Counted from the stretch's first letter, positions 34,701-43,370 are shown. The stretch is DNA of 64,000 nucleotides from VRUE01 sp963707965 (GCA_963707965.1 CAVPRR010000007.1:806001-870000); one strand, 5' to 3'. A program made the numbers and translations. The notes: generated by a model from the sequence alone, not told the origin.

Positions 34701-34748
34701 AAGGGGGGTCGGGGGGAGAGCTCCGCCGGGCTGGCGACTTTACGGTGC

Positions 34749-35273
34749 ATGAGCGGCGTACGGGTTCGGTGGAGCGCGGCCGGGAAGGGGGTCGCGCTGG
34801 TGCTCGTCGGACTCGCGGGGTTGCAGCTGCTCCAGGCGGCACTGAAGCCACCTGGAGAACCGCCGCTCCCGGCCGACGTCGGCCTGCCCAGACCCCAGGA
34901 AGGCGTCAGGGTGCGGGCTGCGGGGCCCAGATCCACACAGATCCCCCTGCCAAAGGCAAGGCATCGTCCCGCGCGCCGCAGCAGGGCATCCCGACCATCG
35001 CCTCCCCCCACAACGGTACCTGCGCCGCGATCCGCGGCGCAATCGGTGCGCACGCCGGCGCCCTCGGCTCGATCTGCACCCCCACCGATGCCGCCGCGCG
35101 TGCCTGCGCCTGCCGCGAAACCCCCGCCCACAGCCGCGCCCGGACCTCCGCCGGCGCCCTCTCCCCCACCCACGGCCGAAGCGACACCATCGCATCCTCG
35201 CCCGGCACCGGCTGCGCCCCCACCCACCCCGGATCCCCCCGATGACGGGTCGATGGAGTTCTCCCCTCATTGA
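34749..35273 (+). CDS. Proline-rich membrane-anchored hypothetical protein
   Basis: A 174-residue protein with a single N-terminal hydrophobic helix (GVALVLVGLAGLQLLQAAL) and a long Pro/Ala/Arg-rich disordered tail (for example PRVPAPAAKPPPTAAPG), probably spanning the wall. It ends DDGSMEFSPH. I do not recognise it. The stop codon lies in a near-perfect 22-bp tandem duplication, which supports its being a real gene end. It sits 46 bases before rpsF. Confidence 0.6.
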   Translation: MSGVRVRWSAAGKGVALVLVGLAGLQLLQAALKPPGEPPLPADVGLPRPQEGVRVRAAGPRSTQIPLPKARHRPARRSRASRPSPPPTTVPAPRSAAQSVRTPAPSARSAPPPMPPRVPAPAAKPPPTAAPGPPPAPSPPPTAEATPSHPRPAPAAPPPTPDPPDDGSMEFSPH

Positions 35274-35301
35274 GGCGCCGTTCTCCCTCACTGAAGCGCC
35301 G
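35259..35301. repeat. 21-22-bp tandem duplication containing a stop codon
   Basis: TTCTCCCCTCATTGAGGCGC plus CG (35259-35280) is followed at once by a copy with three changes (35281-35301). The first copy contains the TGA (35271-35273) of the Pro-rich protein gene. It is in the rpsF upstream region. Confidence 0.85.
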
Positions 35302-35319
35302 CTATAGTGCGTCGCCGTC

Positions 35320-35835
35320 TTGGCAGCCGCGCAACGTGAATACGAGTTGGTCCTGATGCTGGATCCCCAACAGGATGCGCCGGCTCGCGACGCCATGGCG
35401 CAGGAGGCACGCAAGCAGATCGAGGCCAGCGGCGCCCTCAAGCACGAAAACAACTGGGGATTGCGAAAGATGGCCTACGAGATCGACCAGCGCACCGAGG
35501 CCGACTATCGCTGGTTTCGGTTCGAGGCGCCCACCGAGCTGCTCGAGCAGCTCGGCCACAATCTGAAGATCGCAGACGGCGTGCTCCGCTTTCGCATCTT
35601 TCAGGTGGACCCCGAGGCGCCGGTGATAGTTCCACCGGCCGGCGCCGCTGCGGCACCCGGGGCCTCCCGCGGACACCAGGGAGAGAGAGATTCGCGCCAG
35701 GCACCCGAGGCGGTCCCCGCGACCGCCGTCTCCGAGCCCTCTCCCGAGGCGGTCCCCCCAACCGCCGTCTCCGAGCCCTCTCCCGAGACGGTCCCGGAGA
35801 GCGCAGACGGCGAGGCCCCCAGCCCCGCCCAGTAG
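35320..35835 (+). CDS. rpsF: 30S ribosomal protein bS6 with long C-terminal extension
   Basis: Binds 16S rRNA with bS18. The first 95 residues are a normal bS6 (REYELVLMLDPQQDAPARDA, NNWGLRKMAYEIDQRTEADY, FRIFQVDPEAP). About 70 more residues follow, acidic and Pro-rich, containing a 13-residue repeat EAVPATAVSEPSP made by 39-bp DNA repeats. It starts with TTG at 35320. First gene of the conserved rpsF-ssb-rpsR-rplI block. Confidence 0.93.
   Translation: MAAAQREYELVLMLDPQQDAPARDAMAQEARKQIEASGALKHENNWGLRKMAYEIDQRTEADYRWFRFEAPTELLEQLGHNLKIADGVLRFRIFQVDPEAPVIVPPAGAAAAPGASRGHQGERDSRQAPEAVPATAVSEPSPEAVPPTAVSEPSPETVPESADGEAPSPAQ
35707..35784. repeat. 39-bp tandem repeat in the rpsF 3' end
   Basis: Two consecutive 39-bp units with two or three differences encode EAVPATAVSEPSP and EAVPPTAVSEPSP, and a partial third (ETVPES) follows. 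The unit is a multiple of three and keeps the frame. Confidence 0.9.
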
Positions 35836-35955
35836 CACCAGGCGCCCGGTCAACCCGGGCGTTCCAGGGGGAATTCACACGTCAGGGGGGAGAGATGCGC
35901 CGCCTCCCCTCTTATGCTGGTATCCAGACAAAGCTATTCCAGAGGAGTGAGAGCA

Positions 35956-36444
35956 GTGGCAGCCTCGAACATCAACGTGGTGGTGATCACCGGGAATTTG
36001 ACCCGTGACCCAGAGCTGCGCAGTACGCCGAGTGGGACATCGATCTGCAAGCTGCGGGTCGCCGTCAACAGCCGGCGCAAGGACGGCCAGAGCGGCGAGT
36101 GGGTCGACAAGCCGAACTACTTCGACGTCACGGTCTGGGGAGCGCAGGGTGAGAACTGCGCAACCTACCTCTCGAAGGGTCGGCCGGTGGCAGTCGAAGG
36201 ACGCCTCGACTGGCGCGAGTGGGAAGACAACGAGGGAGGTAAACGCCAGGGGGTCGAAATCATCGCCAACTCGGTCCAGTTCCTTGGCTCCCGCGACGGC
36301 TCGGGCTCCGGCTCGGGTGGCGGTGGGGGCGGCGGAGACAGCGAGGGCGTCAGCAGTCCGAGCAGCGATGTCCCTGCCGATACGTCGGACTACGAGAGCG
36401 CCCCGGCCGGCGGCGGTGGGGACGGAGACGACATTCCGTTCTGA
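35956..36444 (+). CDS. ssb: Single-stranded DNA-binding protein
   Basis: A 162-residue SSB. The OB fold begins with INVVVITGNLTRDPELRSTP, and has RKDGQSGEWVDKPNYFDVTV and YLSKGRPVAVEGRLDWREWE. A Gly/Ser-rich linker leads to the acidic tip DGDDIPF, which recruits partner proteins. GTG 35956 is preferred because AGGAG lies about nine bases upstream and the conserved N-terminus begins there; an in-frame ATG at 35914 would add 14 unrelated residues. Confidence 0.94.
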   Translation: MAASNINVVVITGNLTRDPELRSTPSGTSICKLRVAVNSRRKDGQSGEWVDKPNYFDVTVWGAQGENCATYLSKGRPVAVEGRLDWREWEDNEGGKRQGVEIIANSVQFLGSRDGSGSGSGGGGGGGDSEGVSSPSSDVPADTSDYESAPAGGGGDGDDIPF

Positions 36445-36520
36445 GGCCGGTTGCTCGATGGACCCGCGCTCCTGCTTCCCTCGGGCCAAACCTCGATATC
36501 GATAGGATCGACACCGAGAA

Positions 36521-36787
36521 ATGGCCAGAACGAGAGAAACAGGAGCGCCGGGCCCGCGTCGAGGACGGCGGGCACCGGACCGGGCGAGACCGCGCAAGTA
36601 CACGCGGATCAACTCGGAGGCCGTCGATTACAAGGATCTCGGCCTGCTGCGCCGCTTCCTCTCCGACAAGGGGAAGACCCGCGGCCGCCGTGTCACGGGA
36701 CTCTCGCGCAAGCACCAGCGCCAGCTCTCGATCGCAGTGAAGCGAGCCCGCGAGATCGCTCTTCTGCCCTACGTCGGAGAGCGGTAG
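36521..36787 (+). CDS. rpsR: 30S ribosomal protein bS18
   Basis: An 88-residue ribosomal protein with a basic N-terminus and the conserved YKDLGLLRRFLSDKGKTRGR, then RVTGLSRKHQRQLSIAVKRA and a final LLPYVGER. None of the Cys residues of the zinc-binding form is present, so it is the Cys-minus type. It lies between ssb and rplI, 9 bases before rplI. Confidence 0.95.
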   Translation: MARTRETGAPGPRRGRRAPDRARPRKYTRINSEAVDYKDLGLLRRFLSDKGKTRGRRVTGLSRKHQRQLSIAVKRAREIALLPYVGER

Positions 36788-36796
36788 GGGCAGCAC

Positions 36797-37249
36797 ATGA
36801 CGCAGGCCATCCTTCTCGAGGACGTCGAGAGCCTCGGGCAACGTGGCGACCCGGTGGACGTCTCCCCGGGCTACCTGCGCAACTACCTCGTTCCGCGCAA
36901 GCTTGCTGCGGCGGCGACGCCGGGTGCGCTGGAGGAGGCGCAGCGCCGTCGTGCGGCCGCCGAGAAAGCCGAGCGCGAGCGGGCCGACCGCGAGCAGCGA
37001 GCAGCGTCGCTGCTCTCCAAGACCGTGCTCACCATCCACCAGCGGGCGGGCGACGATGGCAAGCTGTTCGGCTCGGTCGGTGCCAAGGAGATCGCTGACG
37101 CGATCCGCGATGCACGCGACCTGCGCATCGACAGGCGCAGGATCCGACTTGAGCAGCCGATCCGTGAGATCGGCACTCACATGGTGGAGATCGAGCTCGC
37201 CGGCGGCGATGTCGCCACGGTGAAGACGATCGTCGCCGAAGAGAGTTAG
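36797..37249 (+). CDS. rplI: 50S ribosomal protein bL9
   Basis: A 150-residue bL9. The N-terminal domain has MTQAILLEDVESLGQRGDPV and the signature GYLRNYLVPRKLA. A long charged connecting helix (QRRRAAAEKAERERADREQR) leads to the C-terminal domain (GKLFGSVGAKEIADAIRDA, IREIGTHMVEIELAG). It binds near the L1 stalk base. Fourth gene of the block. Confidence 0.95.
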   Translation: MTQAILLEDVESLGQRGDPVDVSPGYLRNYLVPRKLAAAATPGALEEAQRRRAAAEKAERERADREQRAASLLSKTVLTIHQRAGDDGKLFGSVGAKEIADAIRDARDLRIDRRRIRLEQPIREIGTHMVEIELAGGDVATVKTIVAEES

Positions 37250-37268
37250 AGCCCACTCGAGAGATGCG

Positions 37269-38054
37269 ATGCTGCGCCGGGTGCGCCCTGCACCAGGGCG
37301 GGCGGCGGTAGGCTCCGCTGCGGTGGCCTCGCTGCGCTTTCCGACTCGCCTCACCCGCCGCGCCAGGGCAAGAACACGCCTCGGCTGGGCGCGCTCGGAG
37401 CGCGCAACCGTCGGGCTGGCGGTCGTTGCGCTCGGGGGTGCGGGGGCGGTCGCGGTGGGCCAGTTCGGGCGGATGCTGCGCCGCCGATCGCTCGAGCACG
37501 GCGACGGGGATCGTCTCGTCGAAGCCGCACCCGTGGCCGCCCTCGACACGGTCGGCGTGGCGGTCAGCGGCTACTCGGCGGCCCCGCGCAGCGAGACGGT
37601 GCTCTTCAACCTGCTCGCCGGCTTTCTCGCCTCCTTCGCGCTGATTCGGCTCTCAACCTGGGGGATACGCGACCGCTGGTGGCCATTCGACAACGTCCGC
37701 GTCAATGGCCGGCACATCCATCACTTCGTTCCGGGCATCCTGATCGCCTTTACCGCGGGCACCGCGGCGCTACTCAGCGACAACGACGAGCTGGAGGATC
37801 GCCTCGCACTCCCGATGGGCATCGGCATGGGGCTCACCTTCGACGAGGCGGCTCTGTTGCTGGACCTGCGCGACGTCTACTGGACCCGGCAGGGCCTGCT
37901 CAGCGTCCAGCTCAGCCTTGGCGCGACAGCGATCCTCAGCATCGCGATCCTCACGCAGAGGATGCTGCGCCGCGGCGAGCGCCGCCAGGAGGACGCGGGC
38001 CAGATACCCCTGCCCGCCGACCAGCTCGCGGCCGGCGCGGGCGCCCTGGGTTGA
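37269..38054 (+). CDS. Conserved multi-pass membrane protein
   Basis: A 261-residue protein with basic N-terminus and about five hydrophobic segments (ATVGLAVVALGGAGAVAVGQ; TVLFNLLAGFLASFALIRL; FVPGILIAFTAGTAALL; MGIGMGLTFDEAALLLDL; SLGATAILSIAIL). The signature NGRHIHHFVPGI followed by FDEAALLLDLRDVYW is seen in a conserved actinobacterial membrane family without known function. The His-His pair and Asp/Glu suggest a buried polar site. It lies between rplI and dnaB. Confidence 0.75.
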   Translation: MLRRVRPAPGRAAVGSAAVASLRFPTRLTRRARARTRLGWARSERATVGLAVVALGGAGAVAVGQFGRMLRRRSLEHGDGDRLVEAAPVAALDTVGVAVSGYSAAPRSETVLFNLLAGFLASFALIRLSTWGIRDRWWPFDNVRVNGRHIHHFVPGILIAFTAGTAALLSDNDELEDRLALPMGIGMGLTFDEAALLLDLRDVYWTRQGLLSVQLSLGATAILSIAILTQRMLRRGERRQEDAGQIPLPADQLAAGAGALG

Positions 38055-38191
38055 AAACCCAGATGGTTGATTCCACGGCCGGCCACACTCCGGCCACATA
38101 GAAATTCCACTTTCTTGACGTTCGGCGCGCCACGCGTGAGCCGCCTTTCGGCAGCATCCCGGAGGACCGTGTTTCGCCGCGAATCATTCGT

Positions 38192-38212
38192 CCGCAAACG
38201 GCGGCTTTGCGG
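38192..38212. promoter_or_regulatory. Hairpin upstream of dnaB
   Basis: CCGCAAA and TTTGCGG form a perfect 7-bp stem around a GC-rich loop in the 230-base gap before dnaB. No T-run follows. It may be a weak terminator or a leader structure; the rest of the gap has no recognisable feature. Confidence 0.3.
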
Positions 38213-38284
38213 TTCGCCGCGATGAGCCAGCTTGAGTACGTTGGCGATCCCGGTGCCGCCGATCCATTCTGGACACTGAGATAG

Positions 38285-40978
38285 ATGCCACAGCCGTCGA
38301 CATCCCACGTCCCACCCCAGAACATCGAGGCAGAGGAATCGGTCCTGGGAGCGATGCTGGTCGCCGAGCCGGCGCTGACCCGCGTCATCGACGAGGTGAA
38401 GCTGATCCCCGAGGACTTCTACCTGGAGAAGCACGCGCTCATCTTCAGCAGCGCCCGTGAGCTCTACGCCGCCTCGAAGCCGGTCGACGAGCTGAGTGTC
38501 ACCGAGGCCCTCGTCCAGCACAACCAGATCGAGCAGGCGGGCGGCAAGCACTACGTTTCCGAGCTCGCCGCGAAGGTGCCCGCCGCCGGCAACGCCAAGC
38601 ACTATGCGGAAATCGTCCAGCAGAACTCGCTGCTGCGCCGCCTGCTGGGCGCCGGCCAGGAGATCCAGGAGTGGGTGCACGGGCGGGACGGCGAGCCCCG
38701 CGAGCTCTCAGAGCGGGCCGAGAAGCTGCTCTTCGACGTCGCCCACAAGGAGCAGGCCGGCGATTTCCGCCAGCTCTCGGAGATCCTCCACGACGAGGTC
38801 GACCGCCTGGAGAAGCTCTCAACCGGCGAGGCCGAGATGACCGGTACCCCGTCTGGCTTCAAGGACATCGACGCGATAACCGGCGGTTTCCAGCCCGGCA
38901 ACCTGATCATCGTCGCCGCAAGGCCGGCAATGGGAAAGTGCCTCGGGAAAAATAGATTAATTTACGATCCATCTACCGGTGCCAGGCGAGCTGTCGGTGA
39001 GCTGCACAGCGCCCACATGCGCGGCGAGGATGTTTGGGTGGCCTCGCTCGCCCCCAATCTCAGGCTGACGCAGGCGAAGGTAGCTGCAATCGAGCCAAAT
39101 GGAACGAAGCGGGTCTACCGACTCACGACCCGACTGGGGCGCCAACTCGAGGCCACTTCGAACCACCCGGTTCTCACCAGCTCTGGTTGGGAGGAGCTTG
39201 GGAAGGTATCTCCGGGAACGCGGATTGCAGTGCCACGGCGGTTGCCTGGCCCGAACACCCCGTCGAAACTGCCGGATCATGAGGTCGTCCTGCTTGGCGC
39301 GCTGATCGCCGACGGCGCTCTCACCCAGCGCACGCCCCGGTTCTGCTTTGGCTCCGACTCTGGGGTTCTCGCGACGGTCGAACGGGCAGTCGCGGCCTAC
39401 GGGACCCGCATGCATGTGAGCGGGGGCAAGGATCATGGCAACGGCTTGATCAGCCGAGGCAGTGGCTCGGGCTCCAATCCCGTCGCCCAGATGCTGCGCG
39501 GGCACGGACTGATGGGGCTTCGCTCGGCGGAGAAGTTCGTCCCCGACGCCGTCTTTGGGTTGAGCGACGAGCAGATCGCCCGCTTCCTCGGCGTGATGTA
39601 CGCATGCGACGGCCACGTCTACTGCAGTGAGCGGCTTGCGCAGATCGGCTATACGACGATCAGCGAGCGGCTGGCTCGCGACGTGCAGCACCTGCTCCTG
39701 CGACTGGGCATCGTGGCAACGATCCGGACGCTGAAGCGCCCCGTCTACGAGGGCACCGGAAAGGTGGCGCGGGAGGTTCGAATCACATCCCAGGAGAGCC
39801 TGCGACGGTTCTGCAAGCTGATCGCGGTCCCAGGGAAGGAGGACCGGCAGGAGCAGGTCCTGGAGCGCCTTGAGGCCGCTCCGCCCTCGACGAACACCGA
39901 CACGATCCCGACGGAGATCTGGGATGACGTCCTGCTCGCAAAGGGAGACCGGCGCTGGGCCGACGTCAGCGCCGCGACCGGGCGGCCTCGCACCCACAAC
40001 TGGCACGTGGGCAAACGCAGCCCCTCCCGCGGCCTTGTCGCGGAGCTCGCCACCGCCACGGCTTCGCCGGCCCTCGAGGAGCTGGCCGACTCCGACATCT
40101 GGTGGGACGAGGTCGCCTCGGTCGAGTACGTGGGCGTCGAAGAGACGTACGACCTCGACGTTCCCGGCCTGCGCAACTTTGTCGCCGACGACGTGATCGT
40201 CCACAACAGCGCGCTGGTCGCCAACATCGCCGAGAACGTGGCGGTGAAACGGGGCCTTCCGGTTGCGTTCTTCTCGCTGGAGATGTCGGAGGTCGAGCTG
40301 GCGCAGCGCTTCATCGCGTGCAGGGCGCGGATCTCCGGCGACAAGCTGCGCAAGGGACAGGTCGTGCAGAAGGATTGGCCAAAGGTGGTGCGCGCCTGCA
40401 ACGAGCTCGAGGAGGCGCCCCTGTGGTTCGACGACTCCTCCGACCTCGGCATCCTCGACCTGCGGGCAAAGGCGCGGCGGCTGCACGCCCAGATGCAGGA
40501 CAGGGGGGGCCTGGGCCTCGTGATCGTCGACTACCTGCAGCTGATGCGCTCCGACGATCACCGCGCCAACCGAGTGGAGCAAGTGGGCCAGATGAGCCGC
40601 GGGCTGAAGATCCTCGCCCGCGAGCTGGAGGTGCCGGTGCTGGCCATCTCCCAGCTCTCCCGCGCCCCCGAGCAACGCCATCCGCCGAGGCCGCAGCTCT
40701 CGGACCTTCGCGAGTCGGGCCAGCTCGAGCAGGATGCCGACGTGGTCGCCTTCCTCTATCGGGAGGACTACTACCGGGATCACGAAGACGAGCCCGACGG
40801 CCTCGCGGACCTGATCGTCGCCAAGCATAGGAATGGACCGATCGGCAGCCGCAAACTGGTCTTCCTCGACCGCTTCCCGAAGTTCGCCGACTTCTCGGGC
40901 CAGGAGGCGCCAATCGAGCAGCCGGCGGGCGAGGGGCCGCCGCTCGCCGACCTGGCGTCCGCGGGCCCTGAATTCTGA
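38285..40978 (+). CDS. dnaB: Replicative DNA helicase DnaB, containing an intein
   Basis: An 897-codon gene. The mature extein is about 474 residues. The N-terminal domain has PPQNIEAEESVLGAMLVAEP and the ATPase domain has GFKDIDAITGGFQPGNLIIV, then ARPAMGK at the Walker A lysine (residue 218), where the intein interrupts. After it come SALVANIAENVAVKRGLPVA, FSLEMSEVELAQRFIA, LVIVDYLQLM and LSDLRESGQLEQDADVV. DnaB unwinds DNA at the replication fork. The stop TGA shares its A with the ATG of the dnaC-like gene. Confidence 0.96.
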   Translation: MPQPSTSHVPPQNIEAEESVLGAMLVAEPALTRVIDEVKLIPEDFYLEKHALIFSSARELYAASKPVDELSVTEALVQHNQIEQAGGKHYVSELAAKVPAAGNAKHYAEIVQQNSLLRRLLGAGQEIQEWVHGRDGEPRELSERAEKLLFDVAHKEQAGDFRQLSEILHDEVDRLEKLSTGEAEMTGTPSGFKDIDAITGGFQPGNLIIVAARPAMGKCLGKNRLIYDPSTGARRAVGELHSAHMRGEDVWVASLAPNLRLTQAKVAAIEPNGTKRVYRLTTRLGRQLEATSNHPVLTSSGWEELGKVSPGTRIAVPRRLPGPNTPSKLPDHEVVLLGALIADGALTQRTPRFCFGSDSGVLATVERAVAAYGTRMHVSGGKDHGNGLISRGSGSGSNPVAQMLRGHGLMGLRSAEKFVPDAVFGLSDEQIARFLGVMYACDGHVYCSERLAQIGYTTISERLARDVQHLLLRLGIVATIRTLKRPVYEGTGKVAREVRITSQESLRRFCKLIAVPGKEDRQEQVLERLEAAPPSTNTDTIPTEIWDDVLLAKGDRRWADVSAATGRPRTHNWHVGKRSPSRGLVAELATATASPALEELADSDIWWDEVASVEYVGVEETYDLDVPGLRNFVADDVIVHNSALVANIAENVAVKRGLPVAFFSLEMSEVELAQRFIACRARISGDKLRKGQVVQKDWPKVVRACNELEEAPLWFDDSSDLGILDLRAKARRLHAQMQDRGGLGLVIVDYLQLMRSDDHRANRVEQVGQMSRGLKILARELEVPVLAISQLSRAPEQRHPPRPQLSDLRESGQLEQDADVVAFLYREDYYRDHEDEPDGLADLIVAKHRNGPIGSRKLVFLDRFPKFADFSGQEAPIEQPAGEGPPLADLASAGPEF
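38939..40207 (+). mobile_element. DnaB intein with LAGLIDADG homing endonuclease
   Basis: A 423-residue self-splicing element (gene residues 219-641). The first residue is Cys (CLGKNRLIYDPSTGARR), block B is ATSNHPVLTSSGWEEL, and the end is DVPGLRNFVADDVIVHN, with Ser as the +1 residue. Two LAGLIDADG-type helices are present, LLGALIADGALT and FLGVMYACDGHVY, so the homing endonuclease appears complete. It splits the P-loop between Lys and Ser, so the helicase is inactive until splicing occurs. The intein DNA reads less GC-rich at its start (AAAAATAGATTAATTTACG). Confidence 0.95.
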
Positions 40979-41736
40979 TGGCGGTCGCGCGCAGCGAGGC
41001 ATTCGCCGAACAGGCCTGCCCGCTGGGAGCCTGCGACGGCTCGGGCTGGATCCTCGGGCCCGAGGATGTGGCGCGGCCCTGCGAGTGCCGCGAGCAGCGG
41101 CTGCGCCGCGGGCGCAGCCGCGGGATCGCGTCAGCGATCCCGCCGCGCTTCCGGGGCGTTTCCTTCGATCGGCCACCGATCTCCGACATGGCGCGCGACA
41201 TGACAGCCCGTCACGTTGTCAACGCGGTCCAGACGTTCGCCGACGGGCTGGACGAGCAGCTGGAGGCGGGCAACGGACTGTGGCTGATGGGAAACACGGG
41301 GACCGGCAAGACGACCCTGGGAATGCTGGTCGCCAAGGCGGCGCTGGCCGCAGGCAAGACGGTTGGCGTCTACTTCACCCCCAAGCTTCTGACTCAGATT
41401 CGCCAGACATACCAGGCAACGGAGTCCGAGGACGCCTACGACGCCTTCTTCCGCCGCCTCACGTCGGTCGATCTTCTCTACATAGACGACCTGGGGTCCG
41501 AGCGGCGCACAGACTGGGTGGTCGAGCAGCTCTACGCTCTCGTCAACGAGCGCTACGAGAACCGGCGCTCGATGCTCGTCACAAGCAACGCCGAGTCGGA
41601 CGTGGACGAGGGACAGCGGCGGCTCGAGGAGCAGATCGGCGCACGCACGGTTTCCCGCCTGATCGAGATCTGTGGGGACCCCCTCCCATTGTTCGGACCG
41701 GACCAGCGCGTCCCGGCGCGCGCGCTCGGGGCGTAG
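40978..41736 (+). CDS. DnaC/DnaI-like AAA+ ATPase (probable helicase loader)
   Basis: A 252-residue ATPase. An N-terminal Cys cluster (CPLGACDGSG, then CECREQ) may bind zinc as in DnaI. The AAA+ core has Walker A MGNTGTGKTTLG, Walker B LLYIDDLGSE and sensor 1 MLVTSNAE, with a C-terminal arginine finger region (ARTVSRLIEIC). It directly follows dnaB with a one-base overlap, so a role in loading DnaB on DNA is likely. IstB-type transposition helpers are related, but no transposase is near. Confidence 0.88.
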   Translation: MAVARSEAFAEQACPLGACDGSGWILGPEDVARPCECREQRLRRGRSRGIASAIPPRFRGVSFDRPPISDMARDMTARHVVNAVQTFADGLDEQLEAGNGLWLMGNTGTGKTTLGMLVAKAALAAGKTVGVYFTPKLLTQIRQTYQATESEDAYDAFFRRLTSVDLLYIDDLGSERRTDWVVEQLYALVNERYENRRSMLVTSNAESDVDEGQRRLEEQIGARTVSRLIEICGDPLPLFGPDQRVPARALGA

Positions 41737-41759
41737 AAACCAGGCACAATCCCTTCGTC

Positions 41760-43124
41760 ATGCCTGGCATTGTCATAGTCGGCGCCCAGTGGGGCGACGA
41801 GGGGAAGGGCAAGGTCACCGACCTCCTTGCCGATCGAGCCGACGCAATCGTGCGCTTTCAGGGCGGCAACAACGCCGGCCACACGATCGTCCGCGACGGC
41901 GAGAAGTTCAAGTTCCACCTGATCCCCTCCGGCATCCTCTATCCGGAGAAGACCTGCGTGATCGGCAACGGCGTCGTCCTCGACCCGCGCATCCTGCTCG
42001 GAGAGATCGACGGGCTGAAGCGACGTGGGGTCGACGTCGGCAACCTGCGGATCTCCGCCAACGCCCACCTGATCATGCCCTACCACGTGCTGCTCGACAC
42101 GGCCGGCGAGGCGAAGCTCGGCAAGCTCTCGATCGGCACCACGCGGCGCGGCATCGGCCCCTGCTACGCCGACAAGGCGATGCGACTCGGGATCCGCGTT
42201 CAGGACCTGCTCGACGAGAAGATCCTGCGGACGAAGATCCGCGCCGCGCTGGAGCCCAAGCAGCAGGCCCTGCGCGAACTCTCGGTGCGCCGGCGGAAGC
42301 TGCGCAAGGAGGCCGGAGAGGAGCCCGGAACGGCGGTCGACGACGCCCCCGACCCCCGCCTCGACCTGCACACGATGACCGAGGAGCATCTCGCCTACGG
42401 CCATCGCCTCGAGCCGCATATCGCCGACACCTCGCGCCTCTGCTGGGAGACGCTCGACGGCGGCGGGACGGTGCTCTTCGAGGGCGCCCAGGGAACGCTG
42501 CTCGACCTCGACCACGGCACCTACCCCTTTGTCACCTCCTCGAATCCGATTGCCGGCGCGGCCTGCGTCGGCGCCGGGGTCGGGCCGACCGACATCGACG
42601 AGGTCTGGGGGGTTGCCAAGGCCTACGCGACGCGAGTCGGGTCCGGCCCCTTCCCGACCGAGCTCGCCGACGAGGTCGGCCGCCACATGGTGGAGCGCGG
42701 GCATGAGTTCGGAACGACGACCGGTCGCGAGCGGCGTTGCGGCTGGATGGACCTGGTGGCGCTCCGCTACGCCGTCCGCCTCAACCAGATGAGCGCCCTG
42801 ACGATCACCAAGCTCGACGTGATGAGCGGCATCGACCCGCTGCGCGTCGCAGTCCGCTACCGCTCCCGGGAGGGCGCCGTCTTCAACAGCTTCCCCTACC
42901 ACCAGTCGATCCTCCACTCCGCCGAGCCGGAGTACGAGGAGCTGCCCGGCTTCGACGCCGACCTCAGTGCCTGCCGCAGCGAGGCCGACCTGCCGCCGCA
43001 GGCTCGCGCCTACCTCAACTTCATCGCAGACTTCGCCGGTGTACCCGTTCGCCTCGCCGGGGTCGGCCCGGGGCGCGACCAGGTCGTCTGGATCGGCGAG
43101 GAGCCGCGCCTCCGCGCCGCTTAG
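41760..43124 (+). CDS. purA: Adenylosuccinate synthetase
   Basis: Converts IMP, aspartate and GTP to adenylosuccinate. The 454-residue protein from ATG 41760 has VIVGAQWGDEGKGKVTDLLA with the catalytic Asp, the GGNNAGHTIV loop, IGTTRRGIGPCYADKAMR, GAQGTLLDLDHGTYPFVTSS, and TTTGRERRCGWMD near the C-terminus. It is about 25 residues longer than usual, with a charged insert around PGTAVDDAPDP. The TAG stop lies inside the target-site duplication of a MITE-like element. Confidence 0.95.
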   Translation: MPGIVIVGAQWGDEGKGKVTDLLADRADAIVRFQGGNNAGHTIVRDGEKFKFHLIPSGILYPEKTCVIGNGVVLDPRILLGEIDGLKRRGVDVGNLRISANAHLIMPYHVLLDTAGEAKLGKLSIGTTRRGIGPCYADKAMRLGIRVQDLLDEKILRTKIRAALEPKQQALRELSVRRRKLRKEAGEEPGTAVDDAPDPRLDLHTMTEEHLAYGHRLEPHIADTSRLCWETLDGGGTVLFEGAQGTLLDLDHGTYPFVTSSNPIAGAACVGAGVGPTDIDEVWGVAKAYATRVGSGPFPTELADEVGRHMVERGHEFGTTTGRERRCGWMDLVALRYAVRLNQMSALTITKLDVMSGIDPLRVAVRYRSREGAVFNSFPYHQSILHSAEPEYEELPGFDADLSACRSEADLPPQARAYLNFIADFAGVPVRLAGVGPGRDQVVWIGEEPRLRAA

Positions 43125-43290
43125 TGACTATCCGAAAACCCGCGCGGGCGGCTGACGAGTGCCGGACCGAGCGGGGATAGGACGCAGGGAGGCCGAATAG
43201 CAGGCGCTATTTGGCCGACCGAGGACGCCACCCCGCGAAGTGTGTCCGGTGCCGTCAGACGTGTGTGGGGGTTTTCGGATAGTCACTTAG
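43120..43290. mobile_element. MITE-like non-autonomous element (161 bp) with 5-bp target duplication
   Basis: TGACTATCCGAAAACCC at 43125-43141 is repeated exactly inverted as GGGTTTTCGGATAGTCA at 43269-43285. The direct repeat CTTAG flanks both ends (43120-43124 and 43286-43290). The left CTTAG holds the purA stop TAG. The 161-bp body has no gene; a small inner palindrome AATAGC/GCTATT is near 43194. Removing the element and one CTTAG restores a seamless purA end. No matching transposase lies in the window. Confidence 0.9.
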
Positions 43291-43370
43291 CGCCACCCAG
43301 GGCCGGAAGCGACCGGGTAACGCGGGGCACACAGGTCGCGGTCTGCTGCCCGCTGCTCTACAGTTTTGAT

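Noticed and set aside
40978..41736. IstB-type transposition helper of an insertion sequence
   Set aside because: No transposase or terminal repeats near it; the one-base overlap with dnaB and the N-terminal Cys cluster favour a helicase loader.
43125..43285. Rho-independent terminator of purA
   Set aside because: The inverted repeats are 127 bases apart and flanked by a target duplication, which fits a mobile element better than a terminator hairpin.
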